The translations under genes were made by a program, and so were the position numbers. The notes under the pieces are model-generated. The model was not told the DNA's origin, searched no databases, and saw only the letters and a program-made list of their open reading frames with translations. From contig CAJUTV010000015.1 of the NCBI GenBank assembly GCA_910589305.1, positions 11,459 to 75,458 of the forward strand: DNA of 64,000 nt, given 5' to 3'. Below, in pieces: positions 38,601-47,313 of the stretch; position 1 is the stretch's first letter, and each line of letters opens with the position of its first letter. The stretch is from an uncultured Lachnospira sp. Its GTDB lineage: Bacteria > Bacillota > Clostridia > Lachnospirales > Lachnospiraceae.

Positions 38601-38766
38601 CATTCAATCGGTCAATATCTCTATTATTTTCATAAAGTATATTTGCCCAATTTCGCAGCAAGTCTTTTTCCGAATAATTTTTAAGCACTTCTTTTTCCCA
38701 TCCTTTTTCAGACAAGATTTTTATCAAAGCCTCTTCAAATTCTGCTTCTTTATTAAAAATCATCAT
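35614..38766 (-). CDS. hsdR: Type I restriction endonuclease subunit R (HsdR)
   Basis: A 1050-residue motor and nuclease subunit that translocates and cuts unmethylated DNA with HsdM and HsdS. The N-terminal nuclease motif has Asp144, Glu158 and Lys160 (RRGDLMLLINGMPVIHIELK). The SF2 helicase has Walker A TGSGKT (298-303), DEAH (407-410) and the FGFTGTPI motif. The C-terminal helical region is complete and the length is usual. GGAG precedes the start; either of two adjacent ATGs could be used. It is the last gene of the hsdM-hsdS-fic-hsdR series and looks intact. Confidence 0.96.
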   Translation of the reverse strand: MMIFNKEAEFEEALIKILSEKGWEKEVLKNYSEKDLLRNWANILYENNRDIDRLNDYPLTDSEMQQILEQIENLRTPFKLNSFINGKSVSIVRDNPDDKSHFGKEISLKIYDRREIAAGQSRYQIVSQPKFPAKSTLLNDRRGDLMLLINGMPVIHIELKKSGVPVSQACEQIKKYFHEGVFTGLFSLVQIFVAMEPNETVYFANPGSDEKFNPTYYFHWADYNNEPINEWDKVASTLLSIPMAHQLIGFYTIADGSDGVLKVMRSYQYFAASAISDKVSKTKWEQDNQLGGYIWHTTGSGKTMTSFKSAQLIASSKDADKVIFLIDRIELGTQSLEEYRNFADENESVQETENTDVLITKLKSKDPANTLIVTSIQKMSNIKDEADGLKASDIECINEKRIVFIVDEAHRSTFGDMLITIKTTFPKAIFFGFTGTPIQEENQKEKNTTSTVFGDELHRYSIADGIRDKNVLGFDPYKVLTFKDKDVRRVVALEKAKAATEEEAICDPVKEQVYYKYMNVAQVKMAGHFDNKGKYIKGIEDYIPTTQYQTKEHTTCVVQDILENWATLSHNSKFHAIFATSSIQEAIHYYRMIRKAKPELKVTALFDPTIDNNSGAIFKEEGLVEIIEDYNKQYNQDFKIPTFAKMKKDIAARLAHKKPYERIANEPDKQIDLLVVVDQMLTGFDSKWINTLYMDKVLLYENIIQAFSRTNRLFGPDKPFGTIRYYRKPHTMERNINAAVKLYSGDKPLGLFVQHLTENLQMMNNLFMDISELFKNAGIDNFEKLPSDITVCRKFAKVFNDFNGYLEAAKIQGFKWDISSYIDKETGEITEMVFDENTYFVLVLRYKELSSGSDKGSGNDDVPYDLVGYITEIDTGVIDSDYMNARFEKYIKLLHMEGTTKETIEQAETELHKTFATLSQEEQKYANIFLHDIQRGDVEISESKTLRDYINEYLIKAKDDQIHRVATALGVDEAKLRNLMSLKRNSANINEFGRYDELKKTVNKTKAKEYFEQIEGTKIIPPKVNVKVDNLLRMFILSGGMEIPISENND

Positions 38767-38876
38767 TGCTTTTCTCCTTTTTAGACTGAATCGTCTCAGC
38801 TATTGTGATGAATTTCATGTATCATCTTGCACATTTACAATAATTTTTTCTATGTTGTTCTCAACAATACTTATTT

Positions 38877-39494
38877 TTAACCCTCATTTTTAATATTTTC
38901 GGTCTTAAACATATGGTATCCCTCATAATAATAACTTGCATCAATGCCTTTCATATAAACTTCACGGTCGTTAATTTTATCTGTTAAGGCTTCTTTTAGT
39001 AAAAATTTAATTTCGATATCTTTAATAGGACTTCTTTCCATTGCTAAAAGGTAATTTTCTTTGTCAACTTTACTCCAGTCAACTACCTTCTTCAATTCTT
39101 TTTTCAAAATCATATCAAGCCATATTCTTGTGCTTCGTCCATTACCCTCACGAAATGGGTGGGCAACATTCATTTCTACATATTTTTCGATAATTTCATT
39201 AAATGTAGACTGCGGCATTTTTTCGATATTGGCAAGTGCGGCTTCAAGATACATAACAGGAACAAAACGAAAATTACCTTTTGCAATATTTATAGTTCTT
39301 ATTTGTCCAGCAAATTTATAAATATCATCAAATAAATATTGATGAATTTTTGATAATGCATCAAATATTCCAATTTCAAAAGTGTCAAGCAATCCTTTTT
39401 CAAAAAGTTCAAGAGCTTTGATTTTGCTAACTTTTTCTTCAACACGAGCAAGCTCTGATGAATCTGTAATACCGAATTTATTTTCTAATGCCAT
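38877..39494 (-). CDS. Fic-domain AMP transferase within the hsd operon
   Basis: A 205-residue Fic protein. The motif [12 protein letters not shown] (112-123) is complete, with catalytic His112, so it should transfer AMP (or another nucleotide part) to target hydroxyl groups. Near the C-terminus SYYYEG (187-192) fits the inhibitory (S/T)xxxE(G/N) motif of self-inhibited class III Fic proteins. I use the ATG at 39494, which has GAGGGC before it; the longer frame starts inside hsdS. It lies between hsdS and hsdR on the same strand. Fic genes are known companions of hsd loci, but the target is unknown. Confidence 0.9.
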   Translation of the reverse strand: MALENKFGITDSSELARVEEKVSKIKALELFEKGLLDTFEIGIFDALSKIHQYLFDDIYKFAGQIRTINIAKGNFRFVPVMYLEAALANIEKMPQSTFNEIIEKYVEMNVAHPFREGNGRSTRIWLDMILKKELKKVVDWSKVDKENYLLAMERSPIKDIEIKFLLKEALTDKINDREVYMKGIDASYYYEGYHMFKTENIKNEG

Positions 39495-39531
39495 AAAATT
39501 GCCCTCTTTTTTTCTTATTGTTCTAATTTGC

Positions 39532-40776
39532 CTAAACAAACATCTTTTCAAGCATGGATTGCTTGATATTTTTTAGTTTTTCTAATTTGCGCTGATGAAG
39601 GGTGAGGAGGTGGTCGAGGTGGCGAAAATAGTCACCAATAGCTTTCTGTTCTTCATATTTGGGAACATCAACGACAAAATTCTGCATATCTGATGCCAAA
39701 ATATGCTTTATTGTATTACCAGTCGTTATGTTCTCAATCTTCTTTTTCGACTTATCTGTTTGATATTGATAATTCAAAAAATATGGTTCAATATTTGTCT
39801 TTGGATCTCTAAACATTATTAATGCATGAGCTGCTGTATTGTCCAATTCTTCAGGGATTACAGCCGCATGTCCTACATGTCCGGACTGTACCATAACCAT
39901 ATCACCTGTATGCAACCATTTGTCTTTTTGCTTCTCATAAAATTCATCATTAATAAAAATCTCTGAATTATGATTTATCTGACCATCTTTTACGTTGTTG
40001 GATTCCAGATAAAAATGCCCATGCTCCACATAGTATGGAGTTGCTGTTCCCACAAAAGCATTACCTATAGTAGTGTATAACTCCCCCAACTTACGCTGTT
40101 CCCAAACTTCAGTAAATCCCTTAAAACGAATTTCTGGAATATTTGAGCCATTTTGGGGAAACATTTTTTCAAGCATAGATTTTTTAATATTGTGCAATTT
40201 TTCATACTTACGCTGATGAAAAGTGATGAGGTAGTCGATACTCTTAAAATAACTTGCCAACTTTAGTTGTTCTGTTAAATCCAATGGTAAAGCTATTTCA
40301 ACATTTTTTATCTCAACATTATGAATATGACGAACTGTTGTGCCTTTTATGAGTTTTATGAGTTCATCTTTATTGGTATTGATAGCAAGAGATAAACAAC
40401 TTCCGTTTATTTCATCCTTAGGTCTTATAATATTTATATCGCCACCAAGCAAAACTCCAGATTTTTCAAGACTTGTGGCACGGGCTAAACCTGTTGGAGT
40501 TGTATCTGAAGCAGGAATCAAAACATCTCCAAACTCACTATAAACTGGATTTTTAATTTTACTATTTGTGTGATAAATAACCTTATCTGCAATCATTTTA
40601 TAATCTGTATATAAATTGCCATATAAGATACATTCTTGCTTTCCATCTTTAGATATGTCATTCCAACTCAAACCATTACCAGTATAAAAATCTGCATAGT
40701 ATAATAACTTCCGCCTTTCCCAATCCTCACTAAACCCCTTAAACCGTATTTGAGGTTTTGCATTTTCTTTACTCAC
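39532..40776 (-). CDS. hsdS: Type I restriction specificity subunit S (HsdS)
   Basis: A 414-residue subunit that sets the DNA target of the type I system. It has two target-recognition domains. Each half begins with IRFKGF-x-E-x-WE-x-RKL (10-24 and 216-230), and each ends with an HQRK-x-EKL...NIK-x-SMLEKMF helix (first at 187-206). I use a GTG start at 40776: GGAGG lies 8 nt upstream and it overlaps the hsdM end by 8 nt. The first half is specific for one half-site, the second for the other; the sequence recognised cannot be told. The internal repeats could allow domain swapping. No second hsdS is in the window. Confidence 0.95.
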   Translation of the reverse strand: MSKENAKPQIRFKGFSEDWERRKLLYYADFYTGNGLSWNDISKDGKQECILYGNLYTDYKMIADKVIYHTNSKIKNPVYSEFGDVLIPASDTTPTGLARATSLEKSGVLLGGDINIIRPKDEINGSCLSLAINTNKDELIKLIKGTTVRHIHNVEIKNVEIALPLDLTEQLKLASYFKSIDYLITFHQRKYEKLHNIKKSMLEKMFPQNGSNIPEIRFKGFTEVWEQRKLGELYTTIGNAFVGTATPYYVEHGHFYLESNNVKDGQINHNSEIFINDEFYEKQKDKWLHTGDMVMVQSGHVGHAAVIPEELDNTAAHALIMFRDPKTNIEPYFLNYQYQTDKSKKKIENITTGNTIKHILASDMQNFVVDVPKYEEQKAIGDYFRHLDHLLTLHQRKLEKLKNIKQSMLEKMFV

Positions 40777-43336
40777 TTTGCGCACCTCCAAGTAATTTCT
40801 TAAACTCAGCAAGCCCAAGCATATCAAATTCATTGCCATCAAGTTCATCAATCATTGCTGAAAGTGTTGCTTGTGTTTCTGCAATCTGCGTTTCGACCTC
40901 TGCAAATGTCGTTTCATATTTCTTTGCAAGAGTATCAAGCTTAGAAACCAACACATTGACAACATTGTCTGGTAATTTCATCAGACTTTCTACAAGAGGA
41001 TTTATCCATTTATCTTTAAGAAACCCTATCACTTGTTCATCTGAAAGATTTTCAATGGTTTCCTTTGTTTTTATTTCAAGAAGTGCAGCTTCTTTTTTAA
41101 TTGCTGCCTTCAAATCTTTTTCTTCCAAAATAAGCGTATTTACAGAGCGAAGTTTTTCCTTCGTTTCAAACTCAATACTATCCGATTTAAGCGCTTTCTT
41201 AATTTCAGCAGCAACAAAATTATCTTTTGCATCATTTACAAAATCATTTTCTTTTTCTTCCTCTGTTAATGATTCCAGTAATTCCTCATATTTTGAAGCA
41301 ATTTCAGCAAGACGATTTTCTTTTTCTTTTAATGCTTGTTTATCTTTCCAAAGGAGCGTTGATTGTATTAAGTCAAATGGAATGATATATCCAACCCATC
41401 CGTCCTGAACTTCTTGTTCCCTGCCGCCTTGTTTTTTCAAAACCATATTCGGATTTACTTTCTTTGTAGCAGCAAATCCTTCTGTTTGGATGATTTCTAA
41501 ATCTACCGCTATCTTTGTCCAATCATCATCAAGTAATTGATATGCTTCATATTTATCAATCAAAGGAATATCTTTCAAACGCTCAAAAATATTTGCAGAT
41601 AATACAGCTTCTGTTTTAGAAATATTTAACGTACTCATATTTTCAATTAATTCATTATTTAAATAACTATCAAATCCATCAAAAGCCGCTTGAAAATTAT
41701 CTTCAAATGTATGAATATCACTGTGTTGTTGAATAGCCTTTTTAACATCTTCAACCTTGAGTCTGCAATAGTTTGAGGAAGTCTTTTCAAATAAATGGTC
41801 TTTCAATGATGGAAACGCTAGCCAATATTGGTGAAGTTCGTCAATTTCTGAAAGCGGAAGTCCGCCAAACATGGAAGCATAAATATCCCAAGACTTGACA
41901 GCTTCTGATGAATCCACATATCTTGGAATATTTAAGTTATATTCATTACTTCTTATTTCCTCTCTGCTCACTACTTTAGAAAATTTTTCTACACTTTCAC
42001 GCTTTGTAACAACATCAACCATTCTTTTAATGTCACAAACACGAAGTTTATTATTTTTACCAACCTTAATAAATCCTTTTGAAGCATCAACAATTAAAAC
42101 ATCGGTATTCGTTCGTTTTTTCTTTAAAACCATAATAATCGTTGGAATACCTGTTCCAAAAAAGATGTTAGCTGGTAATCCAATTATCGCATCGATATGG
42201 TTTTTCTCTATTAAGTTTTTACGAATTTCGCCTTCCTCTCCGCCACGAAACAATACACCATGCGGAAGAACAATTGTCATAATACCGTCACTCTTTACAT
42301 GGAAAAGGTCGTGAAGCAAAAAGGCATAATCGGCTTTTCCTTTTGGTGCAACACCAAAACCAGCATAACGAGGGTCATTTTCCTTATCCGTAGGATTCCA
42401 AACCTGAGAGTAAGGTGGATTAGAAACAACTGCATCCACAGGCAGAAAGTCATACGTTCCAACGGGGTCATTTTCATCAAAAAATGGCCAGTCATCCTCC
42501 AAAGTGTCTGCGTTTCGTGTAACGATATTATCTGGAAGAATACCACGCATCACTAAATTCATACGCGTTAAATTATATGTATTTTGCTTTAATTCCTGAG
42601 CATAGTATTTGATATTATTTTCATTTTCAATAAATTTAGAAATACTTTTACCTATGTTGATAAGCAATGAACCTGAACCACTTGTAGGGTCATAAATCTT
42701 AATTTCTGTTCTGTCTTTTAAATGATAGGCAACAATCTCAGACATCAATAAGGAAACTTCATGAGGAGTATAAAACTCTCCAGCTTTTTTACCTGCATTA
42801 GCCGCAAACATACTAATAAGATATTCATATATAAAGCCTAAAACGTCATAATCCTGCTTTCCATCCATCGGAATATCTTTAATCAAATAAATAAGGTCAC
42901 GAATCGCCTTTGACTGTGAAGCAGAACTATCTCCAAGTTTTGAAAGACCTGTCTGTAATGTATCAAAAACACCTTCAAATACTTTTTTATGTCCAGCATT
43001 AATAAAACGGCTAAATGCAGAAAGAGCATCACGAACATCCTGTACACTAAAATCTATGCCTTTTTCAAGCCAAGTTGAGAAAAGATTTTTATATGAAATA
43101 AAATAACCTACATTTTTTTGAACACTCTCTACAGTTTCTGTATCTTCTTCTGTTAATTCTGGTAAATATTCATCTGTCCAATCGTTTTCTTTAAGATACT
43201 TTACTTCTTTTTCAGACAAAAATTTGTAAAAAATAAAGCCTAATATATAATCCTTATATTCATTTGCTTCAATTTTGGAACGCATTTTATTTGCAGATTC
43301 CCATATTTTTGCTGCTAATTGTTGCTTATTCATCAT
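40769..43336 (-). CDS. hsdM: Type I DNA methyltransferase subunit M (HsdM)
   Basis: An 855-residue adenine methyltransferase subunit. Motif I is DPTSGSGS (216-223) for SAM binding and motif IV is NPPY (306-309). The N-terminal helical domain (about 1-160) and a long C-terminal coiled-coil region that docks HsdS are present. The ATG at 43336 is only 3 nt from GGAGG, so the next codon, ATG at 43333, is the likelier start. It is first in the hsdM-hsdS-fic-hsdR operon. A decayed copy of the first ~255 codons, with its ribosome site, lies at 61253-62019. Confidence 0.96.
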   Translation of the reverse strand: MMNKQQLAAKIWESANKMRSKIEANEYKDYILGFIFYKFLSEKEVKYLKENDWTDEYLPELTEEDTETVESVQKNVGYFISYKNLFSTWLEKGIDFSVQDVRDALSAFSRFINAGHKKVFEGVFDTLQTGLSKLGDSSASQSKAIRDLIYLIKDIPMDGKQDYDVLGFIYEYLISMFAANAGKKAGEFYTPHEVSLLMSEIVAYHLKDRTEIKIYDPTSGSGSLLINIGKSISKFIENENNIKYYAQELKQNTYNLTRMNLVMRGILPDNIVTRNADTLEDDWPFFDENDPVGTYDFLPVDAVVSNPPYSQVWNPTDKENDPRYAGFGVAPKGKADYAFLLHDLFHVKSDGIMTIVLPHGVLFRGGEEGEIRKNLIEKNHIDAIIGLPANIFFGTGIPTIIMVLKKKRTNTDVLIVDASKGFIKVGKNNKLRVCDIKRMVDVVTKRESVEKFSKVVSREEIRSNEYNLNIPRYVDSSEAVKSWDIYASMFGGLPLSEIDELHQYWLAFPSLKDHLFEKTSSNYCRLKVEDVKKAIQQHSDIHTFEDNFQAAFDGFDSYLNNELIENMSTLNISKTEAVLSANIFERLKDIPLIDKYEAYQLLDDDWTKIAVDLEIIQTEGFAATKKVNPNMVLKKQGGREQEVQDGWVGYIIPFDLIQSTLLWKDKQALKEKENRLAEIASKYEELLESLTEEEKENDFVNDAKDNFVAAEIKKALKSDSIEFETKEKLRSVNTLILEEKDLKAAIKKEAALLEIKTKETIENLSDEQVIGFLKDKWINPLVESLMKLPDNVVNVLVSKLDTLAKKYETTFAEVETQIAETQATLSAMIDELDGNEFDMLGLAEFKKLLGGAQSE

Positions 43337-43478
43337 TATCCTCCGATTTAATGTTTATGTATTCTTTTCTTGCTTTCTATTATAAAATCAATTGTCTTTA
43401 TTAAATATCCCACTGCAAAATGCAATGCGTCTCCATCTTTTTTTATATTATAACTACTTTTATAAAACATCTAAGTCT

Positions 43479-43823
43479 TCAATCATTGTTTTTAATTAAA
43501 TATTTTTCAAATGCTTTTTCTGCATCTATATGCACATCTTTAAAAAATAAAATTCCCCAAACAATATAAGCCGCTATCGCAAAATACGATGTTAAAAAAT
43601 AAGATAACAACGAGCCAATCAACATAATAGCTGTCCATAGAAAGCAAGCGTTACGCATATCTTTTGCTATATATGCCTTATCATACATAGATTGCTCTTC
43701 TTTAGACAACGCATTAAATCCAGAAACAAATTTTGCAGACTTTTCTTTCAGTACAGCAAAGAGTAACCCCATAATAGCAAAACAAGGAACTAAAATAATA
43801 CAAAAATAAAATCCAATATTCAT
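43479..43823 (-). CDS. Small membrane protein, DUF3784-like
   Basis: A 114-residue protein with three hydrophobic segments (about 4-24, 58-78 and 80-98). Between the first two is FNALSKEEQSMYDKAYIAKDM, which resembles the conserved YN-x-(L/M)SKEEK-x-YD motif of DUF3784 proteins. Those are common small membrane proteins in Clostridia with no known role. GGAGGT precedes the ATG. It lies 142 bp upstream of hsdM on the same strand and could be a separate unit. Confidence 0.7.
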   Translation of the reverse strand: MNIGFYFCIILVPCFAIMGLLFAVLKEKSAKFVSGFNALSKEEQSMYDKAYIAKDMRNACFLWTAIMLIGSLLSYFLTSYFAIAAYIVWGILFFKDVHIDAEKAFEKYLIKNND

Positions 43824-43912
43824 AATGATTACCTCCTTAACTACCTTATTTATAATATTATTATATATATAATGTTCTTATATTTTTTATAGCAAAAGTT
43901 ATTTTTTAACAT

Positions 43913-44524
43913 TTAATCAATCTTTGTCACCTGATACTTCCCAAGACTCTCTATTGTATGTATAATTAAGTCATTCGATATGTCCTTGTCAATAAAAAGT
44001 TCAATATATTCATTTTTTGTGTCTTTTTTTCTAAAAACCACATTTAAAACGTCTTCTATCTGTTCTAATGCTTTTTTTATTTTATTCCGACACTTATTAC
44101 AACCAATACCATTTATATATACTGCCTTGTAATCCATACGCTCAATTTTAAAAATAACAGGTCTTGTTCCATCAGAACAGCACGCTATCATTATTCGTTC
44201 ATCATTCATCCATCCCTGCATAATGGCACCGCCCTGCAAACCTGTATAAATATATCGGCTAATGGCATCCCACGCTTCTGAACAATGTGGAAAATTCGTT
44301 CCTCCTGCTATATCGGCTATGGCATCTGCTGTTTTTACACTTTGCTTTAAAGTATTTATCCCCATATGCCAAAAATCATCTGCATTGCCATATCGCTCAA
44401 ATATAAATTCATCGCCTACATTATAACATGAACATGCACCAGATTCAGGATTTGCACAATACTGTGCCTGCAATTGGGGATATACCTTTTTATCAATAAC
44501 GGTCACTTTTACTTTATGCTGCAT
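43913..44524 (-). CDS. TIGR04076-like protein fused to a heavy-metal-associated domain
   Basis: A 203-residue cytoplasmic protein. Residues 1-125 resemble the TIGR04076 family (Cys-rich CSCYNVGDEFIFERYG, then HCSEAWDAISRYIYTGLQGG). Residues about 130-203 resemble a heavy-metal-associated (HMA) fold: GIGCNKCRNKIKKALEQIED with a Cys142-x2-Cys145 metal site and a ferredoxin-like strand order to the end. The fusion suggests metal or redox handling, but no function is known. AAAGGAA precedes the ATG. It lies 89 bp from the DUF3784-like gene, in an accessory region. Confidence 0.65.
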   Translation of the reverse strand: MQHKVKVTVIDKKVYPQLQAQYCANPESGACSCYNVGDEFIFERYGNADDFWHMGINTLKQSVKTADAIADIAGGTNFPHCSEAWDAISRYIYTGLQGGAIMQGWMNDERIMIACCSDGTRPVIFKIERMDYKAVYINGIGCNKCRNKIKKALEQIEDVLNVVFRKKDTKNEYIELFIDKDISNDLIIHTIESLGKYQVTKID

Positions 44525-44581
44525 AAAAAATTCCTTTCTTTTTATAATGTCATCTTGAAGCTTCTTAATTGATTAAACGTT

Positions 44582-44728
44582 TCACTCCCATTTGGACTCT
44601 CTGCGATACTTCCATCCAACATATCCAAAATGTAATTTCTCAATGGCTTTCAATGCACATATTGAACCATCATACCTAAACGATACTGTTGTTTTATACT
44701 CCAATCCTTCTTGCTCTTTTATAATAGT
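44582..44728 (-). pseudogene. 3' fragment of an unidentified gene, cut by a dispersed repeat
   Basis: The minus-strand frame reads LTIIKEQEGLEYKTTVSFRY, then DGSICALKAIEKLHFGYVGW and KYRRESKWE before TGA. Amino-acid use looks like real protein, but there is no start codon or ribosome site, and the frame runs straight into repeat copy B at 44729. I infer that an older gene was cut at its 5' side. The family was not recognised. Confidence 0.35.
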
Positions 44729-44892
44729 TAAGCGGATATTCGCAATCCGCTACGCTACTTGCTCATAACCTCATAGCTACTATCGTAGCTTTTCAGTGGG
44801 AGCTTATACTCCCACTAAAACAAGCAAGTCTCCACCCCCCCACTTATGCCTTTGTAGCATTGAAGTGGGAGACTTCCTTGATGAGGTTAAAA
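44729..44892 (+). repeat. Dispersed structured repeat, copy B
   Basis: The longest copy. It begins with the stem AGCGGAT/ATCCGCT (loop ATTCGCA, 44731-44751), continues with an inserted hairpin AGTGGGAG...CTCCCACT, and ends with the shared part: an ATGC...GCAT stem, then GAAGT-GGGAG-ACTTC, then CTTGATGAGGTTAAA. It occupies much of the 490-bp gap 44525-45014; the rest is the gene fragment on its left and about 120 bp of AT-rich sequence where I see nothing. Confidence 0.6.
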
Positions 44893-45014
44893 TCCCATGC
44901 CAAATTGTAAGAAAGTGTATTTATATGTGTTTGTACAATTTCATGCAATTCTTCTTCATTTTGAGAATAAAAAATCAAATAAGCATTTTTATAGTGCATT
45001 TAAAACTTCCTTTT

Positions 45015-46087
45015 TCAATTATTATCATAATCTATATTCATTTCAAATTTATAATAAATATCAATATCACGAATAATATTATCATTAAGTTCCGCTATCC
45101 ATTGCTGTAATTCATTTATTGTTATAATTTCTTCAATAGCCTTGTGATAACGTTCTTGAATTATACGCATACCATTCGCTCGAACATCAATATATTCATT
45201 AAGTTTACACAAAATGTATTCTTTTGATAATTTTGTCTTTATCACAAAACTAATAGGAAAGTGCATAACCTTGTCTATATCAAGCAAATATTTATCATAA
45301 TTATCAACTTCTGTAACCTGAAAAAAACGACCCACTGGACGCATAACAAAATCAATCCCACCATCATTAGCATTTGTTCTTCCTGTTTTATATAATTGCA
45401 ATTGTTCTTTATGTATAGTATCAAGTGAATACCCAAAATAAACATCAATATTTTTATAATGATTCTTTAATATTGCATAACTAATTATTTCAAAGATACG
45501 TGCTTCAGCATCCTCTACTAATAAAGAATTTATCTGCTGCTTTTTTCCGAATAGTTTGTTATATTTTGCATATACTGCAAAATATTTATTAATGAATAAT
45601 CTTTTGCAACAAGCAAATCAATATATTTTTCTATTATTTTACAAGCCGTTTTACTGATATCTTTCTTCCCTACATAAAGATAATCAATATGTAAAAGATA
45701 CTTGCCATTATCTGCAATAATCAAGTCATTTGATATTGTTGGAAATTTGTTCCTAAATTCACCATTTACACGAGAATTTAAAGCATGATTTTGCAATTTA
45801 ATACCACCATACAATCCACGATAAAAATTAAAAAGGCACATATAATCATAACCGCCAAATTGTCTATATTCTTGTGGTTTATTAAAATAATCATCTATAT
45901 AAAAATGCAAAATAGAATAAATAGCATATATATTTGCTAAACTTCTTCGTGTTTTACTATTGCCATGAACAGCTTTCATTTTCTTGTCAAGATATTGTAA
46001 TAAAAGATTATTATCATATATCCTTTGAAAGTCATCAGAATAATCATGCTTTAATATCTCTTTGATAAAATCTTCTGTTATTTTCAT
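45015..46087 (-). pseudogene. Type II-like restriction endonuclease, frameshifted at an A6 tract
   Basis: The first part (45530-46087, 185 codons, MKITEDFIKEILKHDYSD) has an AGAGGT ribosome site 3 bp after the methyltransferase stop. It ends soon after the A6 run at about 45543-45548. One extra A there would join it to the second part, giving about 357 residues. The second part has TNANDGGIDFVMRPVGRFFQ then VTEV, which looks like a PD-(D/E)xK-type nuclease core (Asp in GGID, then Q-V-T-E). Recognition site and family are not known. As sequenced it should be inactive. It could be phase-variable by slippage, decayed, or a sequencing error. Confidence 0.6.
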
Positions 46088-46090
46088 AAT

Positions 46091-47082
46091 TTAACCTCTA
46101 ACATACTTTGATTTTGCATTTGTCTTACGTACTTTTTCTTTAATAAGTTTTTTCCCTTTATATTCTGTTGCTATTCCTGTTCTGCGAACACCAATTTTAA
46201 AATACTCATCATTTAAATCAATTCCCACTGCATAACGCCCTAATCGGACTGCAACAGCAGATGTTGTAAAAGAACCTGAAAATGGGTCAAGAATAATATC
46301 TCCCACATTTGATGATGCTTTAATAACTCGTTCTAATAATGCTTCTGGTTTTTGTGTCGGATGATTTTCGTATTCATTCATTCTATACCGAACACGACTA
46401 AAATCCCAAACATTACCTGGAATCTTTTTTGTATTATAAGGTCTGGGTGGATTCTTTCTATAATCAATTAATTTTCTTTCTGCTCCTGTTTTTGCTTCAA
46501 CTAAAATGTCTGAACAATTAAATGTATATTTTGCTTTTTGAGTTTTACTAATTATAAGTATAGGCTCATAAAGAGAGCCAAACATTTTTTTGACTGAACC
46601 CCAGAGCTATCATAAGTCCATACAATTCGACAAAGAACATTATATTTTTCTGAAACATATGTATCAAGATAAGGCATATGTTGTGTCGCTGTCATAAAAT
46701 ACATTGTACCATCATCTTTTAAAATACGCATACATTCATCAATCCATTGCTTACACCAATCAACATATGCTTTAACACTTTCCCATTTATCATTATTATT
46801 CCCAAAATCTTTACCTATATTATATGGAGCATCTGCAAATATTAAATTTATAGACTTGTCTTTCATTTGTCTAAGAACAAATAAACTATCCCCAAGAATT
46901 GCCATAGAATAACCATTGTCAATCGTTTCTATACTTTCAATATTTGAAAATAACGTCGAAAAATCCATTGATGGAAGTAAAATATCTTTCTTTATTGTAG
47001 TGTCTTGAATGTTAAAATTGTTATTTTCTTGCTTATTAAGTAAACCAAATAAGTCAAGAACTATTTGTTCATTTTTTTTCAT
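46091..47082 (-). pseudogene. DNA adenine methyltransferase (beta-type order), frameshifted at an A7 tract
   Basis: Starts MKKNEQIVLDLFGLL at an ATG (47082) with GAGG 7 nt before it. The N-terminal part carries catalytic motif IV as DAPYN (FADAPYNIGKDF); the C-terminal part carries motif I as [15 protein letters not shown], so the motif order is IV before I. The two parts are in different frames, joined at an A7 run near 46586-46592 by adding one A, giving about 330 residues. FSGSFTT replaces the usual FxGSGTT, a possible second defect. The endonuclease gene follows after 3 bp and has the same kind of lesion. Confidence 0.75.
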
Positions 47083-47246
47083 ATATCGCCTCATTCATTT
47101 AGCAAAATTCTATCTATAAAATATCCTATATTATATACAAACTACATTTTTTCTGTACAATGATAATAACATATTTTCACCCTTTCTTCAATTCTATATC
47201 CTATGTAACATTTCAACTTCAAACAAATACTGCACAAAAAATTTTT

Positions 47247-47311
47247 AAGCCTACACTATATTCTATATTTATAAACATACTCTTTATAAATATAAAACAT
47301 ACTATAGGCTT
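47247..47311. terminator. Two-part hairpin between the methyltransferase and rlmH
   Basis: AAGCCTA (47247-47253) pairs with TAGGCTT (47305-47311), and inside it TATATTTATAAA (47264-47275) pairs perfectly with TTTATAAATATA (47283-47294). A T-run follows on the plus strand; on the minus strand, where rlmH ends 3 bp before it, the tail is AAAAATTTTTT. It probably ends rlmH transcription. Confidence 0.55.
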
Positions 47312-47313
47312 TT

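Noticed and set aside
39532..40776. Phase-variable hsdS inversion system driven by the recombinase at 63019
   Set aside because: Only one hsdS with two domains is present, with no silent or inverted partner within the window, and the recombinase is 22 kb away.
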